This document shows positions 1-7,629 of a DNA stretch of 34,896 bases, in pieces. A program made the translations under genes and the position numbers. The notes under the pieces are model-generated. The model was given only the letters and a program-made list of their open reading frames with translations. It made no database searches and was not told the DNA's origin. The stretch comes from Fidelibacterota bacterium. Lineage in GTDB: Bacteria; Fidelibacterota; UBA2242. Location: NCBI GenBank assembly GCA_016782645.1, contig JADHYC010000024.1, forward strand, positions 1-34,896. Reading direction: 5' to 3'. Every line of letters begins with the position of its first letter. The stretch's first letter is position 1.

Positions 1-769
1 ATAACAGCAGAACAAACCACATAACCAGCCCGCCAACATTTTTCATTTTTATCATCTCGTCGAATTCTTTTAATAATATACTATAATCCTTAAACAACCA
101 ATGTGGTAAATCCTGAGCTGAAGTGATATCCTGACTTGTTACTACAATAGTAGCCTCTCCGTCCATCTGCATAATTTTCTGTAGTCTTTTTAAGGATACC
201 CACATCTGCCCATTATCAATCATCGGCACATTTGTTTTGAAAATATGTACAACTTTCGCGTCAGCGGCATCAAATGTACCATTTGCATCCCGCCAGCGGA
301 CAGTGACAAAATCACCGATTTTTAGTTTATTATTCTCAGCCATCCTGGAACCCAACATTACCGGAATTTCCTCTGCATCCGATTTTAGATATTCAGTCGG
401 AAAAGTAAGAATCTTTTGAGCCGGTTCGATGCCTTTTAATAAAATACTTTGAACCCGTCCTCCCGGATATATAGTGGCTTGTGCAATTAAAACCGGAGCA
501 TAATTATCATTTGATTGTAATTTTTCATGTATAATTCCATGAGCATCAGTCAATGTAAAGGGATCATAGGGATCGTAGTTTTCATACCAATATTGACCGC
601 CGCCGATTTCCTGATTCTTTGTATCGTTGCGAGCCTGGCGGTCCCAACCATTAATAATACCCCTGTGCCAGATGATAACAAGGAAAGAGAGTGAGAGAAC
701 AAAGACATTCAGCCATGTTCTCAATCCCGCGCCGATAAGGTTGCGATAGGCTAATTTTAGTGCAATCAT
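1..769 (-). CDS. ABC transporter permease, FtsX/MacB/LolC-like (3' part missing at window edge)
   Basis: I translated this frame by hand: it starts MIALKLAYRNLIGAGLRTW and stays open for 256 codons to the left window edge. A short cytoplasmic segment is followed by a hydrophobic helix (about residues 18-35, LNVFVLSLSFLVIIW) and then a long extracytoplasmic region with residues such as QARNDTKNQEIGGGQYW, the usual layout of FtsX/MacB-type permeases with a periplasmic MacB-core domain. A new hydrophobic helix begins near the edge. The start is supported by an AGGAG-type ribosome site about 8 nt upstream. It is the last visible gene of the tetR-barrel-ATPase-4HB-permease operon and probably pairs with the ATPase at 1378-2082 in lipoprotein or small-molecule export. 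The exact substrate cannot be told from the sequence. Confidence 0.85.
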   Translation of the reverse strand, partial: MIALKLAYRNLIGAGLRTWLNVFVLSLSFLVIIWHRGIINGWDRQARNDTKNQEIGGGQYWYENYDPYDPFTLTDAHGIIHEKLQSNDNYAPVLIAQATIYPGGRVQSILLKGIEPAQKILTFPTEYLKSDAEEIPVMLGSRMAENNKLKIGDFVTVRWRDANGTFDAADAKVVHIFKTNVPMIDNGQMWVSLKRLQKIMQMDGEATIVVTSQDITSAQDLPHWLFKDYSILLKEFDEMIKMKNVGGLVMWFVLLL

Positions 770-838
770 TTTAATTTCTCCTTTTATTTTAATGTATATT
801 CTTCAACTAACTTTTATAGATAAGCAACCACTATAACG

Positions 839-880
839 ATGGTTGATGGTGAATGGTGAATGGTCGATGGTTGATGGTTT
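839..880. repeat. Six tandem 7-nt repeats, ATGGTNN
   Basis: Six consecutive heptamers read ATGGTTG, ATGGTGA, ATGGTGA, ATGGTCG, ATGGTTG and ATGGTTT. They end exactly at the stop codon of the four-helix-bundle gene. A related array in the opposite orientation lies on the other side of that gene (1324-1351), so the two could pair with the gene in the loop. Confidence 0.85.
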
Positions 881-1317
881 CAAGGATTAATCTCATAACT
901 TTCAAAACCTTCTTTTACATTATAAACGGTAGCCTTTGACTTGCCTTTCAAATGTATTTTCCTTTCAATGCTTTTTATCAAATTTGCGAGTTGCTGTAAA
1001 GCATTATCATATCTTGAACAAATGTTTTCAGTTCCGGCTTTCGGTAGCAATTTGACATCACAAGCATATCTGATATGAGTCACAGTTTCACGTGCTTCTC
1101 GACGGCAGCGAAATAAAGAATGCAAATACTCTGTACTATATTGTGCATAGAATCCTTCCGTCATATTTGCACAAACAGATTCCGATGATCTCAACGATTG
1201 AATCCTGAGCCAGCGGAAGTCATATCCATAATCCCTGGACATTTTCTCAACTTCCAGTGCCAGTTTGTAGAACAACTGATATACAGGCATTTCTTCTACT
1301 CTATTAATCTTTACCAT
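880..1317 (-). CDS. Four-helix-bundle protein (23S rRNA intervening-sequence protein family)
   Basis: 145 residues with no signal peptide or membrane segment and an all-helical look. The motifs MPVYQLFYKLALEVEKMS, QSLRSSESVCANMTEGF and YLHSLFRCRREARETVTHI match the family known as four-helix-bundle or 'S23/IVP' protein (PF05635, TIGR02436). Members are encoded in intervening sequences of 23S rRNA genes or occur scattered in genomes, and are structurally close to the Avd accessory protein of diversity-generating retroelements. Here the gene separates an ABC ATPase from its permease, where insertion between two operon partners is unexpected. It is flanked by inverted heptamer arrays (839-880 and 1324-1351). 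A GGAG site precedes the ATG by 8 nt. Function is unknown in this context; I infer a small inserted element rather than a transporter subunit. Confidence 0.85.
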   Translation of the reverse strand: MVKINRVEEMPVYQLFYKLALEVEKMSRDYGYDFRWLRIQSLRSSESVCANMTEGFYAQYSTEYLHSLFRCRREARETVTHIRYACDVKLLPKAGTENICSRYDNALQQLANLIKSIERKIHLKGKSKATVYNVKEGFESYEINP

Positions 1318-1323
1318 CTTCTA

Positions 1324-1351
1324 TCTCCATTAACCATTTCCCATTAACCAT
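1324..1351. repeat. Four tandem 7-nt repeats, inverted relative to 839-880
   Basis: On the plus strand the units are TCTCCAT, TAACCAT, TTCCCAT and TAACCAT; on the minus strand they read ATGGNNN, the same pattern as the array at 839-880. The array lies in the 5' untranslated region of the four-helix-bundle gene, and its last unit supplies the GGAG of that gene's ribosome site. Confidence 0.8.
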
Positions 1352-1377
1352 TATTTTTCATAAACTTTTAACGCTAC

Positions 1378-2082
1378 CTAACTATTTTTCTCAACCAATT
1401 CATCTTTAACCACTCTCCCGTCTTCCAGGGATATTTTCCGGTGTAAGTATTTTTTAACTTTATCATCATGAGTGGCAAAAATAAAAGTTGTTTTCAGCTC
1501 TGAATTCAATTTTTCCATTGTTTGCAAAATGTTGTGGGAGTTTTCAGCATCTAGATTTGCCGTCGGTTCATCGGCAAGAACGATTACCGGTTTTTTTACC
1601 ATGGCTCTTGCAACAGCGACACGTTGACATTCACCACCGGAAAGTTGTGCCGGTCGGGATTTTAATTTATCTAACAAACCTACCCATTCAAGTGCATCCA
1701 TTACTAACTTTTTTCTTTCTTCTCTACTCTTTCCGAGTAAAAGCAGCGGGAATTCAACATTTTCATAAACACTATAAACCGGCAATAAATTGTAAGTCTG
1801 GAAGATGAATCCAAGGTGTTCATTGCGCAATTTTGCTGCCTTCTTATGAGATAATTCACCAATTGACTGCCCGAGAACTGTAGTTTTGCCTTCACTTGGA
1901 ACATCCAGAGAACCAATAATGTTTAGAAGAGTTGTTTTCCCCGACCCGCTTGGACCGACTATACCGGTAAATTCACCCCGTTTAAATTTGAGATTAACAT
2001 CATCAAGCGCCCTGAAATATCCTCTGCCAATAGGATAATCCTTCGCCATGTTTTGAATTGTGATTAATTGATTGTTTTCCAT
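1378..2082 (-). CDS. ABC transporter ATP-binding protein, LolD/MacB type
   Basis: Complete nucleotide-binding domain of 234 residues: Walker A GPSGSGKTT, Q-loop in FIFQTYNLLPVYSVYENVEFPL, signature LSGGECQRVAVARAM, Walker B VIVLADEPTANLD and the H-loop FATHDD. The LLP.YS..ENVE.PL segment after the Q-loop is typical of the LolD/MacB/FtsE group that partners FtsX-like permeases, consistent with the permease at 1-769. The frame can be extended upstream to 2097, but the ATG at 2082 has a GAGGG site at good spacing while the earlier one has none, so I chose 2082. The enzyme powers export from the cytoplasmic face. It follows the barrel-protein gene by 22 nt and should be co-transcribed with it. 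Confidence 0.92.
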   Translation of the reverse strand: MENNQLITIQNMAKDYPIGRGYFRALDDVNLKFKRGEFTGIVGPSGSGKTTLLNIIGSLDVPSEGKTTVLGQSIGELSHKKAAKLRNEHLGFIFQTYNLLPVYSVYENVEFPLLLLGKSREERKKLVMDALEWVGLLDKLKSRPAQLSGGECQRVAVARAMVKKPVIVLADEPTANLDAENSHNILQTMEKLNSELKTTFIFATHDDKVKKYLHRKISLEDGRVVKDELVEKNS

Positions 2083-2104
2083 TACTATTTCCCTCATGTT
2101 AATT

Positions 2105-3202
2105 TTAATGATTGTAAATAAGCATCAGCTGGGCGCCATATCCGCCGCCCACTGTATTTATAGTTGATAATTGCGTTTCTGGAAAATGAAACAGCGCCAG
2201 ATTCACAACAATATTATCATAACTACGCTGCCAACTGGCATATTGGATAAAATCGTCTGTTTCCCAGGAATAAAATCCCATCAGTGATAGATTGTCGAAC
2301 ATGCCCAGCGGATAGCTAAATATCAGAGCCGAGAGTTGGGCATCCTGTTCGGAATTCATGAATTCATTGCCCAGGTGGTTGATCATCTGCTCGCCCAGCA
2401 CATAGAGACCGTTGCCAATACCGAAGGTGTAGTCCAGACCGAGGGTGAGCATTTGAGTGTAATTATAGGGGCTAGCGATGTCCTTATGCTGGACGACGGC
2501 CTCAAACCAGGCGCCGATAAAGACATCCCAACGCCCATCCAGTGCAATTCGGTTCTCACGAAAAATCCTGTCTGATTCGGTATTCTCCGCCTGGCGCGAA
2601 TGAAGCGTAACGGCCATTTCGCCCATAGGCACCGGCGCCTGAAAACGTCCGCCAAATTCAGGTTTCTTTGCCGCAGTAGGATTAACTTCATAGCCCTTGG
2701 TTTCATCATTGCCGTAGAGACCCCACAACCAGATATTGGCATTATTCAGAAAGTTATAACGATAACGCAATCCGTAAACCCCCTCCGTAATTTTCATTGG
2801 GTCTCGAGGATCTAATCGATCAAACCACATCAATGACCTTAACAATTGTGCAGGACCAAAGTTGATTTTCTGTAAACCGATCTGGGTTTCCGACTGTTCC
2901 GTAGCATAGCGGGCATTAAATCGATATAATTTCAGATTATCCCATGACACTTCTTGATCCGTATGAACGAAACCATGATATGACAGATCTAAATCGAATA
3001 TGTTCACAGATGAAATCGTCCGGGATAGTCGTAATTGTGGAATATACTGCATTCCGGCATTGAACAGCCATTCATCATCGGAATATCTGCGTGTTAATTG
3101 AGTCGAAAATTGTCCTCTCATATCGAGTTCAACTGCAGATACCCGGGTTGTTATAATTATGAGCAAAACGAACACCTGGAATCTGTATAAGACATTTTTC
3201 AC
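2105..3202 (-). CDS. Predicted outer-membrane beta-barrel protein
   Basis: 365 residues with an N-terminal signal peptide (hydrophobic core VFVLLIIITTRVSA, cleavage probably before VELDM). The mature part is rich in alternating aromatic and polar strands (for example NIWLWGLYGNDE and NGLYVLGEQMINH) and ends in a hydrophobic strand near QLMLIYNH, as porin-like barrels do. I recognise no named family. Its start overlaps the stop of the TetR gene by 4 nt (ATGA), so translation is probably coupled. In an operon with an ABC ATPase and permease it could be an outer-membrane partner of the exporter or a cargo-related protein; this is inference. Base composition here is less AT-rich than in the genes to the right. 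Confidence 0.75.
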   Translation of the reverse strand: MKNVLYRFQVFVLLIIITTRVSAVELDMRGQFSTQLTRRYSDDEWLFNAGMQYIPQLRLSRTISSVNIFDLDLSYHGFVHTDQEVSWDNLKLYRFNARYATEQSETQIGLQKINFGPAQLLRSLMWFDRLDPRDPMKITEGVYGLRYRYNFLNNANIWLWGLYGNDETKGYEVNPTAAKKPEFGGRFQAPVPMGEMAVTLHSRQAENTESDRIFRENRIALDGRWDVFIGAWFEAVVQHKDIASPYNYTQMLTLGLDYTFGIGNGLYVLGEQMINHLGNEFMNSEQDAQLSALIFSYPLGMFDNLSLMGFYSWETDDFIQYASWQRSYDNIVVNLALFHFPETQLSTINTVGGGYGAQLMLIYNH

Positions 3203-3798
3203 TGTTGCTCCGATTCAGGCGCCGGCATAATGCCGTAATAGAGAAAATTGTTTATCTCCAGCGCAAATTCCGTATAATTATCATAAATAGCCGCCAGCTT
3301 TTCATCCTTCGCTAATTCCGTTAGCTGCCGAACAACTGCCAGGAAAAACTCCGGGCGCATACTCTTGCGAACTTCGCCCCTCTCCTGGGCACGCCGAATC
3401 ATGTCCATGAATTTCAGCATGACTTCGCCAAATATCTTATTGTAAAAACTTTGTAGATCAGGAATCATATTCAGGTAATCATGAACATACTGGTTCCCCA
3501 TCTGAGATGTTGCTTCTTCTTTCATTTTCAGCATAATTTTAATTTTTTCCGTAAAGGGAATATCACGCCGGTCCAGTTCATCCAACTTTTGCATACTGTC
3601 GTCAGTCATCTGCTGCCATAAATATTTCACCAGTTCGATTTTATTGGCAAAATACTTATAAAAAGTCATTTTGCTTACATTTGCAGTTTTGCAGATTTCT
3701 TCGACTGATACCCTCTTTATTCCATAACGAGAAAATAAATCATTTGCACTTTCTACAATTTTCTTGAATTTAGGTGATTGCAAATTTCTCTTTGTCAT
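3199..3798 (-). CDS. TetR/AcrR family transcriptional regulator
   Basis: 199 residues. The N-terminal helix-turn-helix is clear: ANDLFSRYGIKRVSVEEI, then TANVSKMTFYKYFANKIEL (about residues 17-60), the classic TetR DNA-binding segment. The remaining 140 residues are helical and variable, as expected for the ligand and dimer domain. The gene is first in the minus-strand operon. Its upstream region has a strong promoter with a palindrome across the -35 box, the usual arrangement for a TetR repressor controlling its own efflux operon. The inducer is not predictable. Confidence 0.92.
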   Translation of the reverse strand: MTKRNLQSPKFKKIVESANDLFSRYGIKRVSVEEICKTANVSKMTFYKYFANKIELVKYLWQQMTDDSMQKLDELDRRDIPFTEKIKIMLKMKEEATSQMGNQYVHDYLNMIPDLQSFYNKIFGEVMLKFMDMIRRAQERGEVRKSMRPEFFLAVVRQLTELAKDEKLAAIYDNYTEFALEINNFLYYGIMPAPESEQQ

Positions 3799-3856
3799 TC
3801 TTTACCAATTCCTGTTAAATATACGGAAATTGTCAAATAATACTCAATTCGTAAGA

Positions 3857-3890
3857 AATATAGCAATATCGTAAACACTTGTCAAGTATT
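3857..3890 (-). promoter_or_regulatory. Sigma-70-type promoter with overlapping palindromic operator for the tetR operon
   Basis: On the minus strand TTGACA (3885-3880) is followed after exactly 17 nt by TATATT (3862-3857). A 17-nt palindrome centred on 3882 (AACACTTG-T-CAAGTATT, 7 of 8 pairs) covers the -35 box. The predicted transcript starts about 50 nt before the tetR start codon. A repressor bound here would block polymerase, fitting TetR autoregulation. Confidence 0.65.
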
Positions 3891-4240
3891 TTCTTAAATT
3901 TCATTGTTTCACCGGAAAATAGAACACTAATTTACCCCGTGAAATATTTCTTCCTTAAATTTTTTTGCTATCGTCATATTTCCTTATTTCACGGAGTGCA
4001 CACTGATGATACGGATAGACACAGATAATTAATTATGTTTTTATTCTTTCTTCATATTTATCTGCTATTTTCATTATTCCCCGTATGACCGTTGGGTGGG
4101 TTTGTGTCAACCTATTGGCATCAACTTTTCTTTAAATTAAGAAACATTTAGACTGATTAATTCATGAGCATATGAATTATTTAATTTAGAACTTTTTATT
4201 ATATTTCGAAGTCTGAGTAATAGATTGTGAATTATAAAAA
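3891..4240. other. Intergenic region between divergent operons, with an inverted repeat
   Basis: No gene seen. A perfect 10-bp inverted repeat, CCGTGAAATA (3937-3946) and TATTTCACGG (3985-3994), encloses 38 nt; it has no T-run typical of a terminator. The next 60 nt (CACTGATGATACGGATAGACACAGAT in loose form) look like decayed short repeats. I could not find a convincing promoter or ribosome site for the sigma-factor gene at 4241. Confidence 0.5.
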
Positions 4241-4840
4241 ATGACAGATGAAATTTTAATAGAGCGTTTTCTTTCCGGTGATGTTTCTGCCTTCAATACT
4301 TTGGTTTGGCGGTGGGAAAAGCAGATTTACAATTTCATTCTGAGATATTTAGGGGATTATGAGCTTGCAAAGGATGTTATGCAGAGGACTTTTATACGTG
4401 CATATAAAGGTCTTTCGAAGCTCAAAGACAAAAAAAGGTTCTCTACATGGTTGTTTCAAATTGCGCTAAATCAGTGTAAGGATGAATTTAAGAAAAGGAA
4501 GCGTAGGCATGTATCAATTAATGAAGTACATAGAGATGAAAACTCTTGTACGAAGGAACTAATTAGTATAATTGCTGATCCCAAAGATGGACCTGAAAAT
4601 GCGACTCAAATGGATAGTGTTACATCGGTATTAAAGAGAGCACTCCAATGTATTCCTGAAGAGCAACGAGTTGTAATTATTATGAAGGAATATCATGGAT
4701 TAAAGTTCATTGAAATTGCAGAAATATTGAGAGTTCCTTTGAACACAATAAAATCAAGGATGTATTATGGTCTCAATTCGTTGCGTAAAGTTTTACAGCA
4801 ATGGGGAGTAGACCGGGAGGATTTAGGCTATGAAGTGTGA
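4241..4840 (+). CDS. ECF-type RNA polymerase sigma factor
   Basis: 199 residues with the two-domain ECF layout. Region 2 lies near residues 8-85 (LSGDVSAFNTLVWRWEKQIYNF, LAKDVMQRTFIRAYKGL, FSTWLFQIALNQCKDEFKK) and region 4 near 120-185 (CIPEEQRVVIIMKEYHGLKFIEIAEIL, then VPLNTIKSRMYYGLNSLRK, the -35 recognition helix-turn-helix). Its stop lies inside the next gene, an anti-sigma factor with an 11-nt overlap, so the pair is translationally coupled. The target promoters are unknown; autoregulation is common in this family. Confidence 0.95.
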   Translation: MTDEILIERFLSGDVSAFNTLVWRWEKQIYNFILRYLGDYELAKDVMQRTFIRAYKGLSKLKDKKRFSTWLFQIALNQCKDEFKKRKRRHVSINEVHRDENSCTKELISIIADPKDGPENATQMDSVTSVLKRALQCIPEEQRVVIIMKEYHGLKFIEIAEILRVPLNTIKSRMYYGLNSLRKVLQQWGVDREDLGYEV

Positions 4841-5498
4841 AGATTTTAAACTTATAATGATCGATTACATATATGATGAAACATCACCGGGTAATCGGAC
4901 TGAATTGGAAAATCATTTAAAGGGTTGTGAAAGCTGTCAGGAGAAGTTCTCTGTTCTGAAAGCGACTTCGAATATGTTGAGAAAGTGGGAAGATGTTGAG
5001 CCAAAGGTAAATCTGACATTTGTTAATGAATCGAAAAACTTTTTTGCTGGATTCATTGAAAAACTTCGTCCAGTCAAGATTCTATATGGTTTGGGTATTG
5101 CTTTCGCCTCTCTTTTGATTATTCTCTCGATAGCGAATACAAGTATTAGTTATAAGGATGGAGATTTTGGTTTACAAATGAGTTTGTTTAAGATTTCCCC
5201 CAAAGAACAGGTAAGTGGTATAGTAACAAAGATGGATTTAGAGGATTTAAGAAGGGATAATCTGAATCTCGTTAGTCACTTGTTTGAAGAGTATTCAAGG
5301 CAGCAAAGGATAGAAACGGTTATGCTTTTTGATGAATTTAATAAAGATATTGAGCATAAACGTCAAACGGACTTAAGACTTGTTTCTGGAGTATTACAAC
5401 AGGTTCATTACGGGGCAGAGCAACGTTTGGATCGTACCGATAAGGCTTTAAGCAGTTTGATTCATTATGTGAATATGCAGACACGACCCGGGCAATAA
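4830..5498 (+). CDS. Zinc-binding anti-sigma factor (membrane-anchored)
   Basis: 222 residues. The N-terminal 40 residues carry the zinc anti-sigma motif: Cys3, then His29-x3-Cys33-x2-Cys36 (ENHLKGCESCQEKF). One transmembrane helix follows near residues 84-103 (LYGLGIAFASLLIILSIA), placing the zinc domain in the cytoplasm to hold the sigma factor and about 115 residues, partly coiled-coil-like, outside. It overlaps the sigma gene by 11 nt and is followed 47 nt later by an exported protein of unknown function, which may be a regulated product or sensor. Confidence 0.9.
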   Translation: MKCEDFKLIMIDYIYDETSPGNRTELENHLKGCESCQEKFSVLKATSNMLRKWEDVEPKVNLTFVNESKNFFAGFIEKLRPVKILYGLGIAFASLLIILSIANTSISYKDGDFGLQMSLFKISPKEQVSGIVTKMDLEDLRRDNLNLVSHLFEEYSRQQRIETVMLFDEFNKDIEHKRQTDLRLVSGVLQQVHYGAEQRLDRTDKALSSLIHYVNMQTRPGQ

Positions 5499-5545
5499 GG
5501 TAAAAAATAATAAATGGAAAGTGAAAAATTAAAAAGGAGGTAGTG

Positions 5546-6811
5546 ATGAAAAGTTTAAAACAAATTATTAACCCTATTTTAATGGTAATGATAATGACCA
5601 GTCCAATATTATCTGTTAAAATTATGGCGGATACCTCAGATAAACAGATGGAACAAATTAATCGAGACATAGAGATAATGGAAAATGTTCTTGATAAACT
5701 TATTATTAAAGAAAGCCCCTTTTATTTTAATTTTGATGACCATGTTAGGGGAATCTATTTAGATGGTTTCGGACTACTTTTTGATGTTGAGAGCTTCGGA
5801 TTAAATGGCATTTCCAGATTCATCAGCAAAACGATAAGTAAAATTCCAAACATTAATATTACACATGATAAAGGGAAAAGGGTGAGAATAGATATTGATG
5901 AAGATGAATATATTCATGCGGAAGAAGCTGACAAGAGTGCGAGATACAAAATTGATAAAACAAAAGAATTGCTATTTAAGTTCTATCGGGATTATGCCAG
6001 TTCTATTAAGTCATTAAACCCTGATGATAGAATTTGTGTCAACATCAGGTTGAGAAATGATTTTGGTTTTATTTCTTACAACGATGAAGAAAAAGTACCC
6101 TCTCAGATTCGAATGAGTGCATTAGCTTCAGACCTTGCAAAATTCCGCAGAGGAAAGCTTAGTAAAGATAAGTTGCAGAAAAAAATCAAGTTTACAGAGA
6201 TATATGGTGATGATAATGATAGAGACGTTGAAATTATGGAGAGGATTCTTGATACAGCATTAGAAAAGGATGAATTGAGAAAAATCCCCGGTTTAAGCGG
6301 ACATACACGCGGGCTATATCTTGACGATTTTGGTATTTTGTTTTTTTCACCGACCAGTCTTTTAGAAAAAAATATAAAAGTATTTGTAAAAAATGCTTCA
6401 GAAGCAGAGAAGAGAGCAGAACAGGCTGAAAAGAGGGCTAAAGAATATGAAAAGCGAGTTAAGAAATATAAAAAGAGGGTAGGTAGTGATAAGGATAGTT
6501 TAAGTTTCTCCTTTACTTTTAATATGGTTGACTTTGATTTCGATTTCCACAGGTCTAGAGTAGAAATAGATTCCATCGTTAATAAAATAAGAGATGACCT
6601 TCTTGAGTTGCTCGGGCAGTATAGCCATACACTGAAGAAAGTCAAGGATAATGAGTGGATAATGATCGCTGTTGATTTAAATGATCGTTTTTGGAATGAA
6701 GACCTTTGCTGGCTCTATATCAAGGTAAAGAAATCGGATGTGATTAAGTACAATAGAGAAGAAATAAATTTTAACAGTTTTAAGAAAAGAGTAAAAGTGT
6801 GGCGAGGGTAA
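5546..6811 (+). CDS. Exported protein of unknown function with an internal domain duplication
   Basis: 421 residues from the ATG at 5546, which has AAGGAGG 5 nt upstream; a GTG one codon earlier is also open. A signal peptide covers about residues 1-28. The protein has two copies of a roughly 170-residue unit: RDIEIMENVLDKL...HVRGIYLDGFGLLFDV (about 40-80) reappears as RDVEIMERILDTAL...HTRGLYLDDFGILFFSP (about 226-269), and both are followed by a helix and a strand pattern (ICVNIRLRNDFGF; WIMIAVDLNDRFW). Between them is a charged coiled coil (AEKRAEQAEKRAKEYEKR, about 287-312). I recognise no family. The position after an ECF sigma/anti-sigma pair suggests an envelope-stress or signal-related role; this is inference. 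Confidence 0.85.
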   Translation: MKSLKQIINPILMVMIMTSPILSVKIMADTSDKQMEQINRDIEIMENVLDKLIIKESPFYFNFDDHVRGIYLDGFGLLFDVESFGLNGISRFISKTISKIPNINITHDKGKRVRIDIDEDEYIHAEEADKSARYKIDKTKELLFKFYRDYASSIKSLNPDDRICVNIRLRNDFGFISYNDEEKVPSQIRMSALASDLAKFRRGKLSKDKLQKKIKFTEIYGDDNDRDVEIMERILDTALEKDELRKIPGLSGHTRGLYLDDFGILFFSPTSLLEKNIKVFVKNASEAEKRAEQAEKRAKEYEKRVKKYKKRVGSDKDSLSFSFTFNMVDFDFDFHRSRVEIDSIVNKIRDDLLELLGQYSHTLKKVKDNEWIMIAVDLNDRFWNEDLCWLYIKVKKSDVIKYNREEINFNSFKKRVKVWRG

Positions 6812-6813
6812 TG

Positions 6814-6841
6814 TTAATTGATGATTGTTAATTGTGAATTG
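6814..6841. repeat. Four tandem 7-nt repeats, NNNATTG
   Basis: Units TTAATTG, ATGATTG, TTAATTG and TGAATTG follow each other directly, starting 2 nt after the preceding gene's stop. Same period but different unit from the arrays at 839-880 and 16185-16212. Confidence 0.75.
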
Positions 6842-6869
6842 AAGTAGAAATTTAATTGAGACGTTAATC

Positions 6870-6992
6870 TTATAGAGATACTCCGAAGTAGTCAGTTGTG
6901 CATCTGGGATTTGTGTTTCCCCGGGCTCCTTTGGTGCAATAGCGGTTTCCTGTTTTTCTAATCAGAGATCCCACTGGGATAGGTAAACTTAT
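6870..6992 (-). other. Open, GC-richer 40-codon stretch directly after the DUF4416 stop codon
   Basis: After the TAA at 6995-6993 the same reading frame stays open for 40 codons, then stops at 6872-6870. It contains PIPVGSLIRKTGNRYCTKG and ARGNTNPRC, with three Cys and many Gly/Arg, and is clearly less AT-rich than its neighbours. A palindrome ATCCCA-C-TGGGAT lies at 6968-6980. There is no start codon near its beginning, so it is more likely a repeat or remnant than a gene. Confidence 0.35.
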
Positions 6993-7535
6993 TTATTTTA
7001 AAGATTTTAGCTGAGCTTTATAAATTTCTCTTATTTTAAGAAAAAAGTCATAATACAGGGGCAATTTAAAATCCATAAAAGCCCAGGTATATGGCGAAAA
7101 ATTTCCCTTTTCGTAATGCAAAGCCATATCGGCATATATTCCTCGATAGATATAAATTTTGTGTGTTCCGTATTTAGCTGAAGCTAGGACTACTTTATCG
7201 TAATCCATATAACCAATATCAAGATTTACCTTGCGTTTGTTATTTATTCGATATTTATCTTCAGTGGAATTACTTGTAAGTTTAGCATCCGCAAGGTAGG
7301 ATGGGCTGATAAGATCGCTGAATGAACAAATTCTCCTGAAAATAGGAGAGCCCATTTCGCTATTGTAGTAAATTGTTACATTGAATGGAAAATCTTCGCT
7401 TGATAGATCAATTTTGCTGAATTTTTGTTCCAGGTCTTCCAATGATTTTTTGAGCAATTCTTCAGAACTGAAAAGTGCTCCGACGAAATATTTTACAGGT
7501 TTTGCTTCTTCAGGTTTCATTGTTTTTACTACCAT
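6993..7535 (-). CDS. DUF4416 family protein
   Basis: 180 residues from the chosen start (MVVKTMKPEEAKPVK). The motifs KYFVGALFSSEELL, FPFNVTIYYNSEMGSPIFRR, VNLDIGYMDYDKVVLASAK and HKIYIYRGIYADMALHY are those I associate with DUF4416 (PF14385), a soluble family of unknown function found mostly in FCB-type bacteria and relatives. The frame can be extended to a GTG at 7574, but ATG 7535 has GGAAG 7 nt upstream and gives the usual family length. It is transcribed in the same direction as the NAT-like gene upstream (94 nt gap), so the two may be co-transcribed. No catalytic motif is evident. Confidence 0.82.
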   Translation of the reverse strand: MVVKTMKPEEAKPVKYFVGALFSSEELLKKSLEDLEQKFSKIDLSSEDFPFNVTIYYNSEMGSPIFRRICSFSDLISPSYLADAKLTSNSTEDKYRINNKRKVNLDIGYMDYDKVVLASAKYGTHKIYIYRGIYADMALHYEKGNFSPYTWAFMDFKLPLYYDFFLKIREIYKAQLKSLK

Positions 7536-7629
7536 TGAGACACTTCCGAAGGAATCCCTTCCGGGAAAAGTCACAAAGAAAATTTATATATAGGTCATGC
7601 ATGATAAAATTTGAAATTTTCAATAAGCA

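Noticed and set aside
237..419. 60-codon plus-strand open frame
   Set aside because: Lies antisense within the ABC permease coding region.
839..880. Tandem repeats considered as a CRISPR array
   Set aside because: Units are 7 nt with no spacers, and no cas gene is in the window.
6103..6645. 180-codon minus-strand open frame
   Set aside because: Antisense to the well-supported exported protein; low-complexity Ser/Leu composition arising from its Lys/Glu codons.
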